From NCBI GenBank assembly GCA_030141605.1, contig JAQGDQ010001463.1:1-39806 (forward strand): a DNA stretch of 39,806 nucleotides, read 5' to 3'. Positions 21,880-33,686 of the stretch are shown piece by piece (position 1 is the stretch's first letter; the number at the start of each line of letters is the position of its first letter). A model generated the notes under the pieces. It did no database searches. It was not told the DNA's origin and was given only the letters and a program-made list of their open reading frames with translations. This DNA is from Tubiluchus corallicola. Taxonomy: Eukaryota > Priapulida > Priapulimorpha > Priapulimorphida > Tubiluchidae. Both the position numbers and the translations under genes were made by a program.

Positions 21880-24800
21880 TTTAGTTTAAACATAATTTAT
21901 TTAGGATTGGATCAGACAGTTTGTACAACATGATTTAAGATCCTCACCACAACAGACTTTATACACTATTTACAAGAACATTTACAGTAAGAATAGACTA
22001 TACTTAGTTTTTAGTATACTTTAGTATACTAAAGTTTTACTACAGTGATACATTAGACATTAGTAAAAAATGACGGTTAGTAAATATTAATGAACGATTA
22101 TTTAAGAATGATGCATTTTATATCAGATAGAAACTACTGGAAGCGTTTAGTACATAATATAAAGTCATATATACATTGGAATATTTTACAGTTAGTAACA
22201 TAGTTAAATTCATCTTTACCGAATAATAACAACTTCAACAGATCATTATTTCCTAAGACAGCTATATTAAGGTTTTCGGGCAAAAGTATTGCATGTAATT
22301 TATCAAACATAACTACCCTAGCTAGTTGATGCAATGGGCAGTGCAACAAAAAGTGTTCAACAGACTCAAATAGAAATCCACAGTTACAATTCGGCAATAT
22401 TGGATGACCGTTATTATCTTTACAGCCTTTAGAGAAAAGGTCATAGTTTAGCTGAGAAAATCCGATTCTCATACGCGTATGATGCACTGATATTGGAGGT
22501 TTGCCAAATGAAAAATGTTTCTTACGCAACGAAAAACTTAAATGAGATTTGAGCTCTTGTTTGAATTGTGAAATGGATGTAATTTCACGAATGTTCTGTG
22601 GTAAGTTGTTCCACATGTTAATGGTCGATATGAAAAACGATTTTTCTCAGCTAACAGAACGGCAATTAAAATTTCTGTATTTAGTACCACTGCGTATATA
22701 ATAGGGGGTAACTTCGTTTACCTTTGGCGGCAGAATTGCACTTAAATAGTGGGGCACTAAGTCATTGATTATTTTGAAAAAAAGACATAAGCGATGATAA
22801 TGGAAGCGTGTCACTAATTTAGTGAAGCCGCTATCAGAAAAGATACTTGCAGGGGAAGATCGAAACATAGCGCCAGAACAGATTCTAGCAGCAGTTAGCT
22901 GAATATTTTCTAACAAACGTATACGGTTTTCACTGCATCTTGACCATACTACGTTACCATATTCGATGGCAGGGAGAATAGTCGTAATGAATAATCGTTC
23001 CCGCGTAGCTCTGGGCATATTAACTGACACGCATCGAAAGTTGTTTAGCTTTAGATTTGCTTTGTCTACCATTTTTGAGACGTGATAGTTCCAGTTCAGG
23101 TCAGATGTAAGATGAATACCTAAATGTTTGTGAACATTTACAGTTTTCAGTGGAGTATTAGATAAATACAGAGTAGGATATTGAGCAGCATTGGATTTAC
23201 GGAAGAAAAGCATGACTTCGGTCTTATTAGGATTAAATTTAACCAACCAACGTTTGGCCCAGTTTTCAATTATTCTGAGATCTGCCTTTAAGCGATTTGC
23301 TGATGTATATGGGTCATCCTTAAGCAAATCCATTAAAACCGTAACGTCTGCAAAAAGGCGAATATCAGATTGAATGTCTTCTGTTATATCATTAACATAC
23401 ACTAGAAATAGAAGGGGACCTAAGATAGAACCTTGGGGGACGCCAGATAAAAGTGACTTCGCATCAGATGTATTACCGTTTAGCGTTACTCTTTGTGTTT
23501 GGTTTCGAAGGTAAGATGATAGCCAAGACAGAAGTTGGCCACTTACTCCATACTGCTTTAATTTGAATATCAAGCCTACATGCCACACCTTATCAAAAGC
23601 TTTACTGATGTCCAGAAAAACGCTACAGATTTCAGCACCGTCGTCTAAACTTGTATACAAATTGTGAACGATTGAAACTAGCTGGTTGATGGTGCTATCG
23701 TTTGATTTGAACCCGGAGTTCTTTTCCGTCAAAAAGTTATTATCAATAGTAAAGTAGTTATACATCTGATTAAAGACAACGCGTTCTAGAATCTTGGACA
23801 TACATGAAAGTAGCGCCACGGGTCTGTAGTTCGAAACAAGCTGTCTATCTCCGCCTTTGTGTATGGGGCAGACATTTGCAACTTTCCACAAGCTAGGAAA
23901 ATGACCTGACTGTAATGAGAAGTTAAACAATCGGGTTAATGGGCTTGATAATGAATCTGCACAAAGCTTAAGTACTTTGTTGCTTATTCCATCAGGACCT
24001 ACAGATTTGCTCGTATTGACGTTATTTAATAGTGTTTTCACTAAATCTTCGTATACAGTAATGTGAGACATGTATGTATCAGTCTTCGATACGAATCTGG
24101 GTAATGAAGCATTTGAAATGTTCAAACGGCACTGCTGGGCAAAGTAATTGTTAAATGCATTGCACTTGGAAATCGCATCACTTATGACAACACCAGCTTC
24201 ATTTATAATGGGAGGAATAAATAGTCACAAGTATTTTTGTAAAAACTTTTAGTAATTTCCCACCAGACTTTAGGGCATGTTTCAGGATTCAATAGCTTCT
24301 CGTTCAGTTTGTCTGAATAGTCACGTTTGGCTTTTTTAACAGCATTGTTGTACTTATTTCTAATAGTAGTATAGGACTGCCACGAAGCATTCGTCCTGTT
24401 TAATTTATAATTTCTGTGCGCCTTTTCTTTTTGTACTCTAAGCTTTCGAACGTAAGTATTCATCCAAGGCTTATCGCGTGGGCGTATTGTTACAATTTGA
24501 TTAGGCACACAAGAATCAATCATTTTCACTAGATTGTCAACAAATAATTGAAAAACAATATCAACAGATTCATTTGAAAACACAGCCTCCCAATTTGCAG
24601 CAGAGATTTGTTGATTTAATGCTGGCCAATCTGATAAATTATAATTATATACCTTTCTTTTGAAAGCATGACGTACTGGAATTTTGACACAAATTTTCCC
24701 AAAAATAGGGTTATGATCGCATGTAAAGATTTGTGGAAGCACACCGTAGTTAGTAAATAATCTAGGTGAGTCTGTGATAATCAAATCCAGTACAGACGTT

Positions 24801-25119
24801 GACGTACTAGTTACTCGAGTGGGATCAGTAATTAACTGGAACAATTGATTTTGTACAACAAAATTATTTAATTTAGGGCCCATTGGATTTTCGTTTAGCT
24901 CTGCCTGGTCCCAGGCGTTACATTTGGAAGTTATCAAAAGTATAGACGCAGTACAATGACAGTCGCCCATTGTTTTCAAGACTTGCGTTTGCGTTTCCAA
25001 GACTAGGCGAATTTGGAAGGCTTTGCGCAAAGCAGCGTCATTCTGGTTTATACTTTCAGCGTGTAAACTTGAATGTGAAGCGAAGAGAGAGATCTGCAAT
25101 TTTTATTAGCAGTGATATT
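21880..25119 (-). mobile_element. Decayed non-LTR retrotransposon (LINE, jockey/CR1-type), minus strand
   Basis: In element sense: an endonuclease C-terminal part (24203-25099; DPTRVTSTSTSVLDLIITDS ... CDHNPIF), then reverse transcriptase (22647-24125), then a C-terminal segment with CNCGFLFESVEHFLLHCP, the cysteine/histidine motif typical of jockey/CR1-group elements. RT blocks are clear: VGPDGISNKVLK, VSNYRPVALLS, FLDISKAFDKVWH, LLSGVPQGSILGPLLFLVY. The N-terminal endonuclease is missing or scrambled. The 3' UTR ends near an AATAAA at about 21895 (gene sense). TTAATTAG occurs at 21872-21879 and 25120-25127, a candidate 8-bp target duplication. Frameshift, stop and active-site loss are described separately. 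Confidence 0.9.
22134..24125 (-). pseudogene. LINE reverse transcriptase ORF, inactivated
   Basis: The catalytic box reads LFADVTVLM where active elements have FADD, so one metal-binding aspartate is replaced by valine. An in-frame TGA at about 22645 separates RSVS from EKSFFIS, after which the same frame continues through MWNNLPQNIREITS to the C-terminal Cys/His motif (22134-22616). A frame change near 24205 separates this ORF from the endonuclease part: the RT frame stays open upstream as NEAGVVISDAISKCNAFNNY. The polymerase of this copy should be dead. Confidence 0.9.
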
Positions 25120-25204
25120 TTAATTAGCAGACACTTTATGAACTATTGATTTATTTTAAAGATTAGGAGGACTGAACACAGTTGTAGGTAGGCAGTATTA
25201 TGAG

Positions 25205-25234
25205 TCATTTTTAAAAAGAGGGAGAGGGAGAAAG

Positions 25235-25298
<64 letters not shown>

Positions 25299-25649
25299 GC
25301 AGAAAGAGAGGGAGAGAGAGACAGAGAGCAAGAGAGAGAGAGAGAGAGAGAAAGAGAGCGAGAGAGAGACAAAGAGAGAAAGAGCGAGAGAGAGAGGAGA
25401 GACAGAGCAAGAAAGAGAGAGAGAGAGCGAGAGAGAGAGGAGAGAGAAAGCAAGAGAGGAGAGAGAAAGCAAGAGAGAGAGAAAGAGAGAGGAGAGACAG
25501 AGCAAGAGCAAGAGAGAGAGGGAGAGAGAAAGCAAGAGAGAGAGGGAGGGAGAGAGAAAGAGAGAGGATGGAGAAAGCAAGAGAGAGAGAGCGAAGAGGG
25601 AGAGAGAGAGAGAAAGAGAGAGAGTAAGAGAGAGAGGAGAGAGAAAGCA

Positions 25650-25683
<34 letters not shown>

Positions 25684-26172
25684 GAGAGAGAAAGCAAGAG
25701 AGAGAGAGACAGAGAGCAAGGAGCGAGAGAAAGAGGAGAGAAGGAGCGAAAAAGAGGGAGAGAGAAAGCAAGAGAGAGAGGGGGAGAGAGGGCAAGATAG
25801 ATAGATAGAGAGAGAAAAAGAGCAAGAGAGAGAGAGAGAAAAAGAGAGAGAGAGTGTGAGAAAAAGAAGTGAGAGAGGAGAGAGAAAGCAAGAGAGAGAG
25901 AGCAAAAGAGAGGGAGAGAGAGCAAGAGAGAGAGATAGAGAGAGGAGAGAGAAAGCAAGAGAGAGAGCGAGAAGAGTGAGAGAGAGAGGCAGAGAGAGAG
26001 AGAGAGGCAGAGAGAGAAAGAGAGCGGAGAGAGAGGGAGAGAGCGAAAAACGGGAATAATTTTAATTTATTAATTAAAGAGAGAAAAAGAGCGAGAGAAA
26101 AAGCAAGAGAGAGAGAAAGAGAGAGAGAGCAAAAAAGAGGGAGAGAGAAAGAGAGAGAGGCAGAGCGCAAGG
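25205..26172. repeat. GA-rich (AG)n microsatellite tract, about 960 bp
   Basis: Impure (GA)n on the plus strand, including GAGAGCAAGA, AGAAAGCAAG and (GATA)n-like variants, with a short AT-rich interruption (TTTTAATTTATTAATTAAAG) near 26060. Long Leu/Ser ORFs on the minus strand are low-complexity artefacts. Confidence 0.97.
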
Positions 26173-26319
26173 GAGCGATTATTTTATTAATATAAGTTGG
26201 CTAAGGAAAAGCAGTGCAGAAAAGTAACCAAGTAAAAGACAATTTTTGATAAAAACAAAAAAAATCTCAGTAACCCTAACTTTTTTTTGATCATTGTTCA
26301 TTGATCCGCAACTGTGACA

Positions 26320-26738
26320 GTGCATGAGTAGCAGTACCCGCAACGACTACAGCAGCAGGAAGTGCGACAGGAAAAGCAACGACAACTATAGCAACAACGA
26401 CAATATCAAAAACAAGAATAACAGCAGCAGCATAGCAACAGCAGCCGCAGCACCATCATCAGCAACAGAAACATTAGCAGCCACAATGACGACGACAATA
26501 ACTGCAGTTAAAACAACAACAGCACTAGCAACAGCAACAGCAACAACATCGTCAAGAATGACAATGACAAGAAAACACCAGAAGCAACAATGGCAACGAC
26601 AGTACCACAAGCTATAAGAACAGCAGCAGTAGCAACAATAATCACAACTACAACAAAAGCCATGACAATCACAGCAGCTTTCAGAAACAACAACAAACAA
26701 CAACAACAACAACAAACAACAACAACAACTACTACTAG

Positions 26739-26807
<69 letters not shown>

Positions 26808-27340
26808 AGCGACAATCACGGCAACATTGACGACAATAACAACAAAAGTTGCAGCAGCAGCACCAACAGCAACTACAAAAATGGCAACAGCAACATCAAC
26901 ATTATCACCAGAAATGACAACAGTAGCAACAACACCATCATCAATGACAATGACAAGAACAACATCAGTAGCAACAAGAGCAACAACAGTACCACATGCT
27001 ACAAAAACAGCAGTAGTAGCAACAATAATGACAACTACAACAAAAACAACCATGGTCACAGCATCAGCAACAACAACAGCAGCAGCAACAACATCAACAA
27101 CGAAGTAGCCACAGGAGCAGTAACAGCAACAACAATGATAACTGCAACAACAATAAACAAAACTACAATTACAACAACTGTGGCAACAACAGCAACAGCA
27201 ACAATAATAACAAAAGTGGCAGCAGCACCATTAACAACATCAGTAGCAACAACCACGGCAATAGTGTAAACAGCACCACAGTGTGGCACCAACAATGATA
27301 ACTTCAACAACAATAACCAAATTATTGTTATTATAATAAC
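26320..27340. repeat. CAN-trinucleotide low-complexity block with pure (ACT)n core
   Basis: About 1 kb made almost wholly of CAA, CAG, ACA, ACG and GCA triplets on the plus strand. It includes (CAA)n near 26690-26728 and an uninterrupted (ACT)n run at about 26727-26806. The phase is kept over hundreds of bases, which gives Thr-rich ORFs of up to 172 codons. There is no signal peptide, start context or splice evidence, so I treat it as cryptic trinucleotide repeat rather than a mucin gene. Confidence 0.85.
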
Positions 27341-27389
27341 CAAATTATTATTATAACCAAGCTACAGCTTCGACGACGGCACCATTAGC

Positions 27390-27770
27390 GGCGATCTATA
27401 CATCAAACGAAAGGTCTCGATCTAGTGTCGTGCCATTGGGGATTTATTTTCGAATCGGGCGCACCGGGACGAACGGGGGGCAAAAAACCATCAAAAATCG
27501 CCATTTTTGGACGTTTTTTGCAAAACTTATACCTCTTATTTCTGAAGAACGGGAATGGGTCAGGGGCGGTGCTGGCCATGGGTAGATAGCCCGTTCAGCG
27601 GCGGGTGTAGTAGGCATATTTAGAATTTGTGAGAGGGCCACGGCGTCCCGCAACGGGAGCTTTCCCGGACCCAACTCGAAACTTTGGCCAAACAGCATGC
27701 GGAAAAAACGTTCTAGCGGCGGCTGGTGGGACTCTTGGACGGAGATATATGGCTCTTTAGAAAGAGGAGG
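27390..27770. other. GC-rich block of unknown nature
   Basis: A roughly 380-bp island, clearly GC-richer than its flanks (GGGCGCACCGGGACGAACGG; GGCGGGTGTAGTAGG; GGCCACGGCGTCCCGCAACG). It contains one 84-codon minus-strand ORF without recognisable motifs. It could be a dispersed repeat, a CpG island or a transferred fragment. I cannot assign it. Confidence 0.4.
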
Positions 27771-30111
27771 AACAGTGCTACACGATGATGTGGGCTATAT
27801 TTTAAGACACGTCCACCTAAAGCAGTACCGACCAGTTAATTAGATGTTCTATTTTTGGCAATTTTTGCTTAGAAAACTGCTGACGCAAAGCCATTGTTCC
27901 GACGTCATCCATTATACTCTGCCTATAACCTTATAGCTTTAATTCAGTAAAAGCTGCCCCTGCTGGCTTTGTGTTAGGTAAGTAAACGAACACTAGGTAG
28001 AACGTTCGCGTATTTTTGATTATACGTGTATTTTTACGCAAAATTTTTTGCGGGGCCTTTGCTAGTTATCTATTATATTTTGTATGTTGAATGTATATGT
28101 ATATTTTTACCTACAAATAGAAGTAAATAAATGACATAATAATAATTAAAAAATCCCCCCCTCTCTCTCTCTCCCTCCTCTCTCTGTCTCTCTCTCCTTC
28201 GCTCTCTCTCTCTCTGTCCATCCATCTCTTATAGGCATTGAATAACAGTGACGCATTTTACACTTCAGACATAAGAGAGCAATGGAGGAAAGTATTAGGA
28301 AGAAATTATGAGTGACGATGATATTGTATATATATATCACTGTTATTTTATTTATTTATGTATTAATTTGCATGGGTTGAGAGGAGGGGTTATAATTATT
28401 GTATATCTTATAATTATTGTATGTTATGTATTCTATGAACCTAGTTCGAAATAAAGAGTTAAATCAAATCAAATCATCCCTCTTTCTTTCTCTCTCTCCC
28501 CTTTTCTATCTGTCTCTCTCTTTCATTCTCCCGCCTTCCCTCTCCCCCATTTCCATTTCCACTCCACAATGCTTCCAAACAAGCAAACAAGTTTAATAAC
28601 ACGAGTATTTTTACATGTATACCCTGTGTACACTTTCTACTGCTAACAGGATACCGCTACATTTTGCACAAAACACAGATTGTGAAGCAGTAGCGCGAAC
28701 TGTTTACATTCATTTGTAAACATTAAACATGGGTACCTCCTCTGCGTTAGAAAATTTATGACTCACGGGCGATTGAGAAAACGCGGATTAGGAGCGGTTG
28801 GGGAAACATCGTGATGTGGGAAGGCGTGCAGCCAAAGCAAACACAATAATTCACTCGTGAATGAACAGTTATTTGTGAATAGTTAACTACAAAACATAGA
28901 AAAGTGTTAAACTGCACAAATGTTCACGTCGATTGTTATTCGATCATAGAATTTGCAAACGACAATGATTAGGACGGCAGCATAACACATGGACAATTAC
29001 TTTTAGAGAAGACAAGAAGTAAACCACAGCTTACGAGAAATCGGTATAAACGTGCAATAGATCTAAGCAATCACGTGATTTCATTCGTACTCGACTAGTT
29101 GTGTTTGTTTGTTTATGGGTGTAATATGGTGAACTAGAATGATAAGTAAACTGATTGCTCTTTGCAGGTACGTTTCGACGAATCGACAGGTAATATCATA
29201 AAAAAAACGTGCTAGTTCTCAAGACAGACGTGCTGATGAATCATCCATCTGATAAGAGAACCAGCATTTCATTAGAAACACTCAGGTTACAAACTTCCAA
29301 CTTTGGTAGGTCTACTCTTCGAGTGCTGCAGTATCTCGCGTTAGCCGTGTAGTCAATTACTCAGTTATACATACTTATATAGATCTTCATTTAGGTGATA
29401 ATTATCTCGTGAACTGGTTCCAGGTTCGGTGATCTAATCCCTTTTTTCTCATACTCTGTTAGCGCTTTCGTTGCTGAAAGGACGCAGCTAAGGGTCCAGC
29501 TGTGAGGTCTGATTTGCTAATTCAAGAAAACAAGTTGAAAGTGTTTCTTATTCTTACGTTACAGCCTCCAGTATAATATCGTACTTACAGATAATGTGAT
29601 AAATCCAGATCAACGTACTTTACATCCTAAAAACAACCGACCGTGGACAATCGCTGTTGGTCATGTGAAGTCAGAACCTGTGCATGGAATTGTTTGGAAT
29701 ACTTAGAACGGTTTGCTAGCTTGTATGTACAATTCTTGAACATTGCACTTTGCACGTGTTTGCATAGTGGCTTTTACGTTTGTTTAGTTAAACTTCATTG
29801 TGCGCTGTTTAGAGACGGTTACTACAGGCACTCCTTCTGTAGTAGTGACCCGTTAATCTAGTCACTCACTAGTTGTTATCCTTCTTTAAAGAGAGTGAAA
29901 ATAAGTACAATTTTATACTTTGTGGATTTCAGCGCTGTTATAAATCATGATGTTGTGAAGCAATCATGTTATAAATCAACCACTTCAAAATGAAATCAAG
30001 TAGAACGCCTACATTATTTTATAGGTTACGTAAACATTCCGCTTTGGTGAGCGCGCGTTGTTCCAGCCGACCAAGGAAAGACAGTTAATAAATGCGCTAG
30101 AATCTGGTAAA
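27771..30111. other. Intergenic region with simple repeats, no gene recognised
   Basis: Holds CT-rich microsatellites at about 28155-28220 and 28483-28550 and a LINE-tail-like segment at 28370-28478. The short ORF at 29643-29861 begins with GTG and shows no family features. A short ATG-led phase-0 stretch before a donor near 29191 could be an upstream exon of the next gene, but the evidence is too thin to call it. Confidence 0.5.
28370..28478 (+). mobile_element. Possible 3' end of a LINE with (AAATC)n tail
   Basis: TTCGAAATAAAGAGTTAAAT followed by CAAATCAAATCAAATC. Non-LTR elements often end in a poly(A) signal followed by a short tandem tail like this. No upstream coding part is present. 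Confidence 0.35.
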
Positions 30112-32264
30112 ATGGCTTCGAAATCAATGCTGTGTCAGAAGGTCCATATGCGAAGTGAAGCCGTGCGTCTTCATGCTGAGGGTATCTCAGACAGCTTGTT
30201 ATCTCAAGTGAGTAAAGTATTGCGTTTACTTGTCTTAATTGTTTTAGTTAGAACGTTTGATAGTAAATTTATTGTGCTTAGTAATTAGATTTCTACCTGC
30301 CCACTGTCCACAATAGACGCAACGGGAATTCAACAATAGCATTTAAATAAGCAAGTAGATTTTCTGCCATGCGTCTCGTAAATTTACATTCGAACATAGA
30401 AAAAGGAACAGTAACGTATTCAATTGACTCTCTAGAAGACATGAACTAAAGTAGACTCAGGCTATACATTTTGACACAATTTTCTGTCACAAGCAGAAAG
30501 ATCTGCATGAAAGTTAAAACAGAAAATTGCAGTGCAGCAAAGCAAACGTATGCAGTCAACCAGTATCCCAAACTTTTTTTGCTGGGAGGATCCACCAAGA
30601 AGACAACGATTTACTCATTATGCTGATTTATTTTTGTAATGCTTTTCGGACATTACTCCACCCTCTGATGCTGACCAGCCACGTGAAACTACATCAACAT
30701 TCTTTAAAAAACAAACTGCCAACCGGAAGGATGATTGCCGTGGGTGAAATACAATGGTACAATAAGAGGTGGTAGAATGCAAAGGATTTCAATAAAAAAT
30801 AGCTAATAACCAAAAGTAATATCAAAAAGGAAGCAAATATTTTTAACTGTCTATAAAGTGTATTACACATTTCAGATTGGATTTACTTCACATCTAGAGC
30901 AGAACGTATATCCAGGACTGAATGAGATAGAATCATTTCCTGTTGTACCTGATGTAAATGCTAATTGGACGGTATGAACACTTACCAGCATATCGTTAAT
31001 CGTATCATTCGTCATTCCAGTGGTAAGGTGAAGATCTGAGTGGTTACTGAGTACTTAGTGACCAAAGTTAAGCAACACCGAGGCAGGTCTGTGAATGGAT
31101 GGATGACTGCAAGGTTCAATAGTCATTCTAAACAGTTTCATCTGTTAATTTTTCCATGGATATTTAACTCACTGAAGGTTCTAGCACACACCTCTGGCCA
31201 AGACACTTCTGCCACTTCACTGTCTCAGCTGACAGTAATATTCTTGATAATGAAATAGGTTTTGGTCCCACCACAATCATGTACATTGAGCAGGCTTTGC
31301 TCTTATGTGCTGAGGCATTCCAAGCTCTCCAACACCATGATGCCAGTGGAAATATTGGAAAATTCTTACATGTGTTTCAATTTTCTTTGACTTTAACAGC
31401 AAGCATTATGCAAAATGCACTAGGGTTTACAATTTTCTGTTGCTCAGAGCTCAAGTAAAATCATGACATCTTCATGAGAGTTGATCACAACTTTTTATCA
31501 GAGCTGAAATAGATTAAGTCCATCACTCCACAATTAGCGCACATTTTAATGAAAGTGAGCGTGGAGCACACAGAACAACAGGAATGCTGCCTCAGTAGCT
31601 GGGGGTAAATCAAAAACTTTATTGGAACATTAGTAAGTGCTTGCGAAATCCTAATGTTTCCTCTCCTGTTTTAGCAAAGCAATATTGGCATAGTTTCCAG
31701 AATTGAGGCAAACTATACGTGATTAAGCTAACATATTATTAATGGCCCTAACTTTGCGCGCAAATAGAGAGCGACGGAACTCCAACAAAACATCACTGGC
31801 CAAAGATCAGAGGTCACTAACAAGCGGTCAGCTGTACTGATTGACCTTTTGTGAACATGTAAACAGTTTGGCTTTCAGAACAGGTACTTTGCCTTATACT
31901 TTATTTTTACACAAGCTGCACTGTTTCGCATTTCATTAAGATGTTCTACTTCTAGGTTTATGATTCACTCCTCCAAATCTATCAAGATCTGCTCAACATC
32001 ACTGAATTTGTCAAAGAATCATCTGGATACAACAAAAAGAGCGAACTTCAAAATTCTTTGCAAGATTTGACGATGCTTGTTCTTGTTTCATCCTACTCCA
32101 TGTCGCCAACTTACTTGGAGGAGCGACAAGCGAATGTGGCTCCATCTAGTCCAGATAATGCCTCGAATAGAGACTACAGAAATTACCAAATGATGAGAAA
32201 CATCATGGACCACATGCTGTTTGTGCAAAAAATCTATGCAAGGGTAAAAAACGAGGAGATATGA
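30112..32264 (+). CDS. Predicted 166-aa four-helix protein, candidate class I (CNTF/CLCF1-like) cytokine
   Basis: Three exons (30112-30207, 30876-30971, 31956-32264) with GT-AG borders join in phase 0 throughout and stop at TGA 32262-32264. Helical stretches: A about residues 10-43, B 63-86, C 91-120, D 136-162, with longer loops A-B and C-D, the layout of long-chain helical cytokines. Three N-glycosylation sequons (NWT 62, NIT 78, NAS 132) suggest secretion. The end of exon 1 falls in helix A in phase 0, as I recall for CNTF; the A-B loop FPVVPDVNANW followed by SLLQIYQDLLN is reminiscent of CNTF. No signal peptide follows the first ATG. The frame is open upstream to 30034 and a possible acceptor (TTCCAG) precedes 30065, so a leader exon may be missing. 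Family assignment is inference; a helical protein of another kind is possible. Confidence 0.5.
31040..31120 (+). repeat. 5S rRNA-like sequence, probably a 5S-derived SINE fragment
   Basis: AAAGTTAAGCAACACCGAGG ... GGTCTGTGAATGGATGGATGACTGC matches the internal promoter half of 5S rRNA (AAGCTAAGCAGGGTCGGGCC ... GGTTAGTACTTGGATGGGAGACCGC) with substitutions. The 5' half of 5S is not recognisable, so it is not a functional 5S gene; a SINE3-like or pseudogene origin is likely. It lies in the second intron of the four-helix gene. Confidence 0.55.
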
Positions 32265-32396
32265 TGAACGGGCGAGGACCAGACGATCTTTCAAAGTGCG
32301 AAACCCTTTTACCTCAGAGTTAACAATGATCATCATTATCGTTGGCGCCATCAAAGGACAGCTGCATAAAGGGAAGCCAGCAATCACATAACAAAT

Positions 32397-32402
32397 AATA
32401 AA
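32397..32402 (+). terminator. Poly(A) signal for the four-helix gene
   Basis: AATAAA 133 bp after the stop codon at 32264, a normal 3' UTR length. It supports the plus-strand gene ending here. Confidence 0.5.
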
Positions 32403-33686
32403 ATAAGTCAATGTGTTCTTACAGCCCCTCTCGAGAATACACGTTTCTGAAGATTTAGAAACTGTGTGCTTCCAAAAATGCTACTGTAAAGAAAGGGCGG
32501 AATTTGAAGGTATTTGATACTTTAAAGGGGAAGAAGCGGTGAAGGTCCGAGGTTTTTAAATTACCCTTTCTTTAATAAACAAAGCCGAAAAAGCGTGAGT
32601 AAAATGGGAAACATATTTATATGCAGAACACCGTACTTGCGTTTTAAATTGCTAAAAAAAGGAGATACAGTAAATTGAAATGCTAACATATATATCTTAC
32701 AATATTTACAAACACAAACAACATTAATAACAGTGCAACAAACAAACAAACAATATTAATTAACATGAGCATAAACATTGATCAAACTAATCTATTAGTA
32801 AACTGTCTAACGGGGGTATTGCATTGTGTGCTCTAAGACGCAGTATCTAGACATTACCAACGACTTAGTCTGACAGACGGCTTTAATAACATACGATATT
32901 CATAATATCTAAAAATAGGTTAGGTACAAGTTTAAGGTCACGTATGCTATGCAAGGTCAAAACTACCTATCAATGCGGCTTCAATGTGTTTAAACTCAGT
33001 TTTACACTTGCAACAGTCCAGCTACTCAATTTAAGTAAAAATTAACTGAGTTCATTTAATTGATAAGATTATCAGCCAGAATATCATACTATTACATTAT
33101 TGCATCATTCGCAAATGTGTACATTTCATTGTAAACATACAATACAATATACAATATATAGAAATACAATATACCATTTTCGTGTAGTTTTACTGTACTG
33201 TTTTGAAAATAGTTAGTATTTATTCCAAGAAAAGTAATATGGTACTTCTTAACTTAGACCGTACTATTTCACCAATCTTACCAAATCTTGGCAAAGCACT
33301 TTTTAAAGTCAAATTTCGATTAAAGATCCAATGAAATTCAAGGATAAAATAATCATAATAAGACAGAAGGAAAACAAAGGAAGTCTTTTTTCGACACAGG
33401 ATGGTTCACAGGTCAAGAAAATTGTCACCGTAATTCAGAAGTTTATAATTAGTCAAATTAAACTTTATGTTTGTATCGCAAAGTGTCAAAGCAAGACCAT
33501 TCTTCAAAAAACGTCAACCGTAATTTATGAGTTATAATCAATAAATAAAGCAGATCTTGTTTTTCACAAATTACATTAGGACAGCACAATTTGCACGAGA
33601 TTGAAAGTTTTGATGCTTTGTAATAGGCATGAATTAACTTCATAAAATATAAAAGTTTTGGCACTAGTAATCAGCAATTATTACAT
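32403..33686. other. Convergent intergenic region, no gene recognised
   Basis: AT-rich sequence between the stop of the plus-strand four-helix gene and the stop of the minus-strand Pax gene. Only short ORFs without motifs occur. It probably contains both 3' UTRs. Confidence 0.5.

Noticed and set aside
25143-26170. Leu/Ser-rich ORFs over 200 codons
   Set aside because: They are translations of (CT)n/(GA)n microsatellite.
29643-29861. Cysteine-rich 72-codon ORF upstream of the four-helix gene as a leader exon
   Set aside because: It starts with GTG rather than ATG, ends in a stop before any plausible donor, and lacks a signal peptide.
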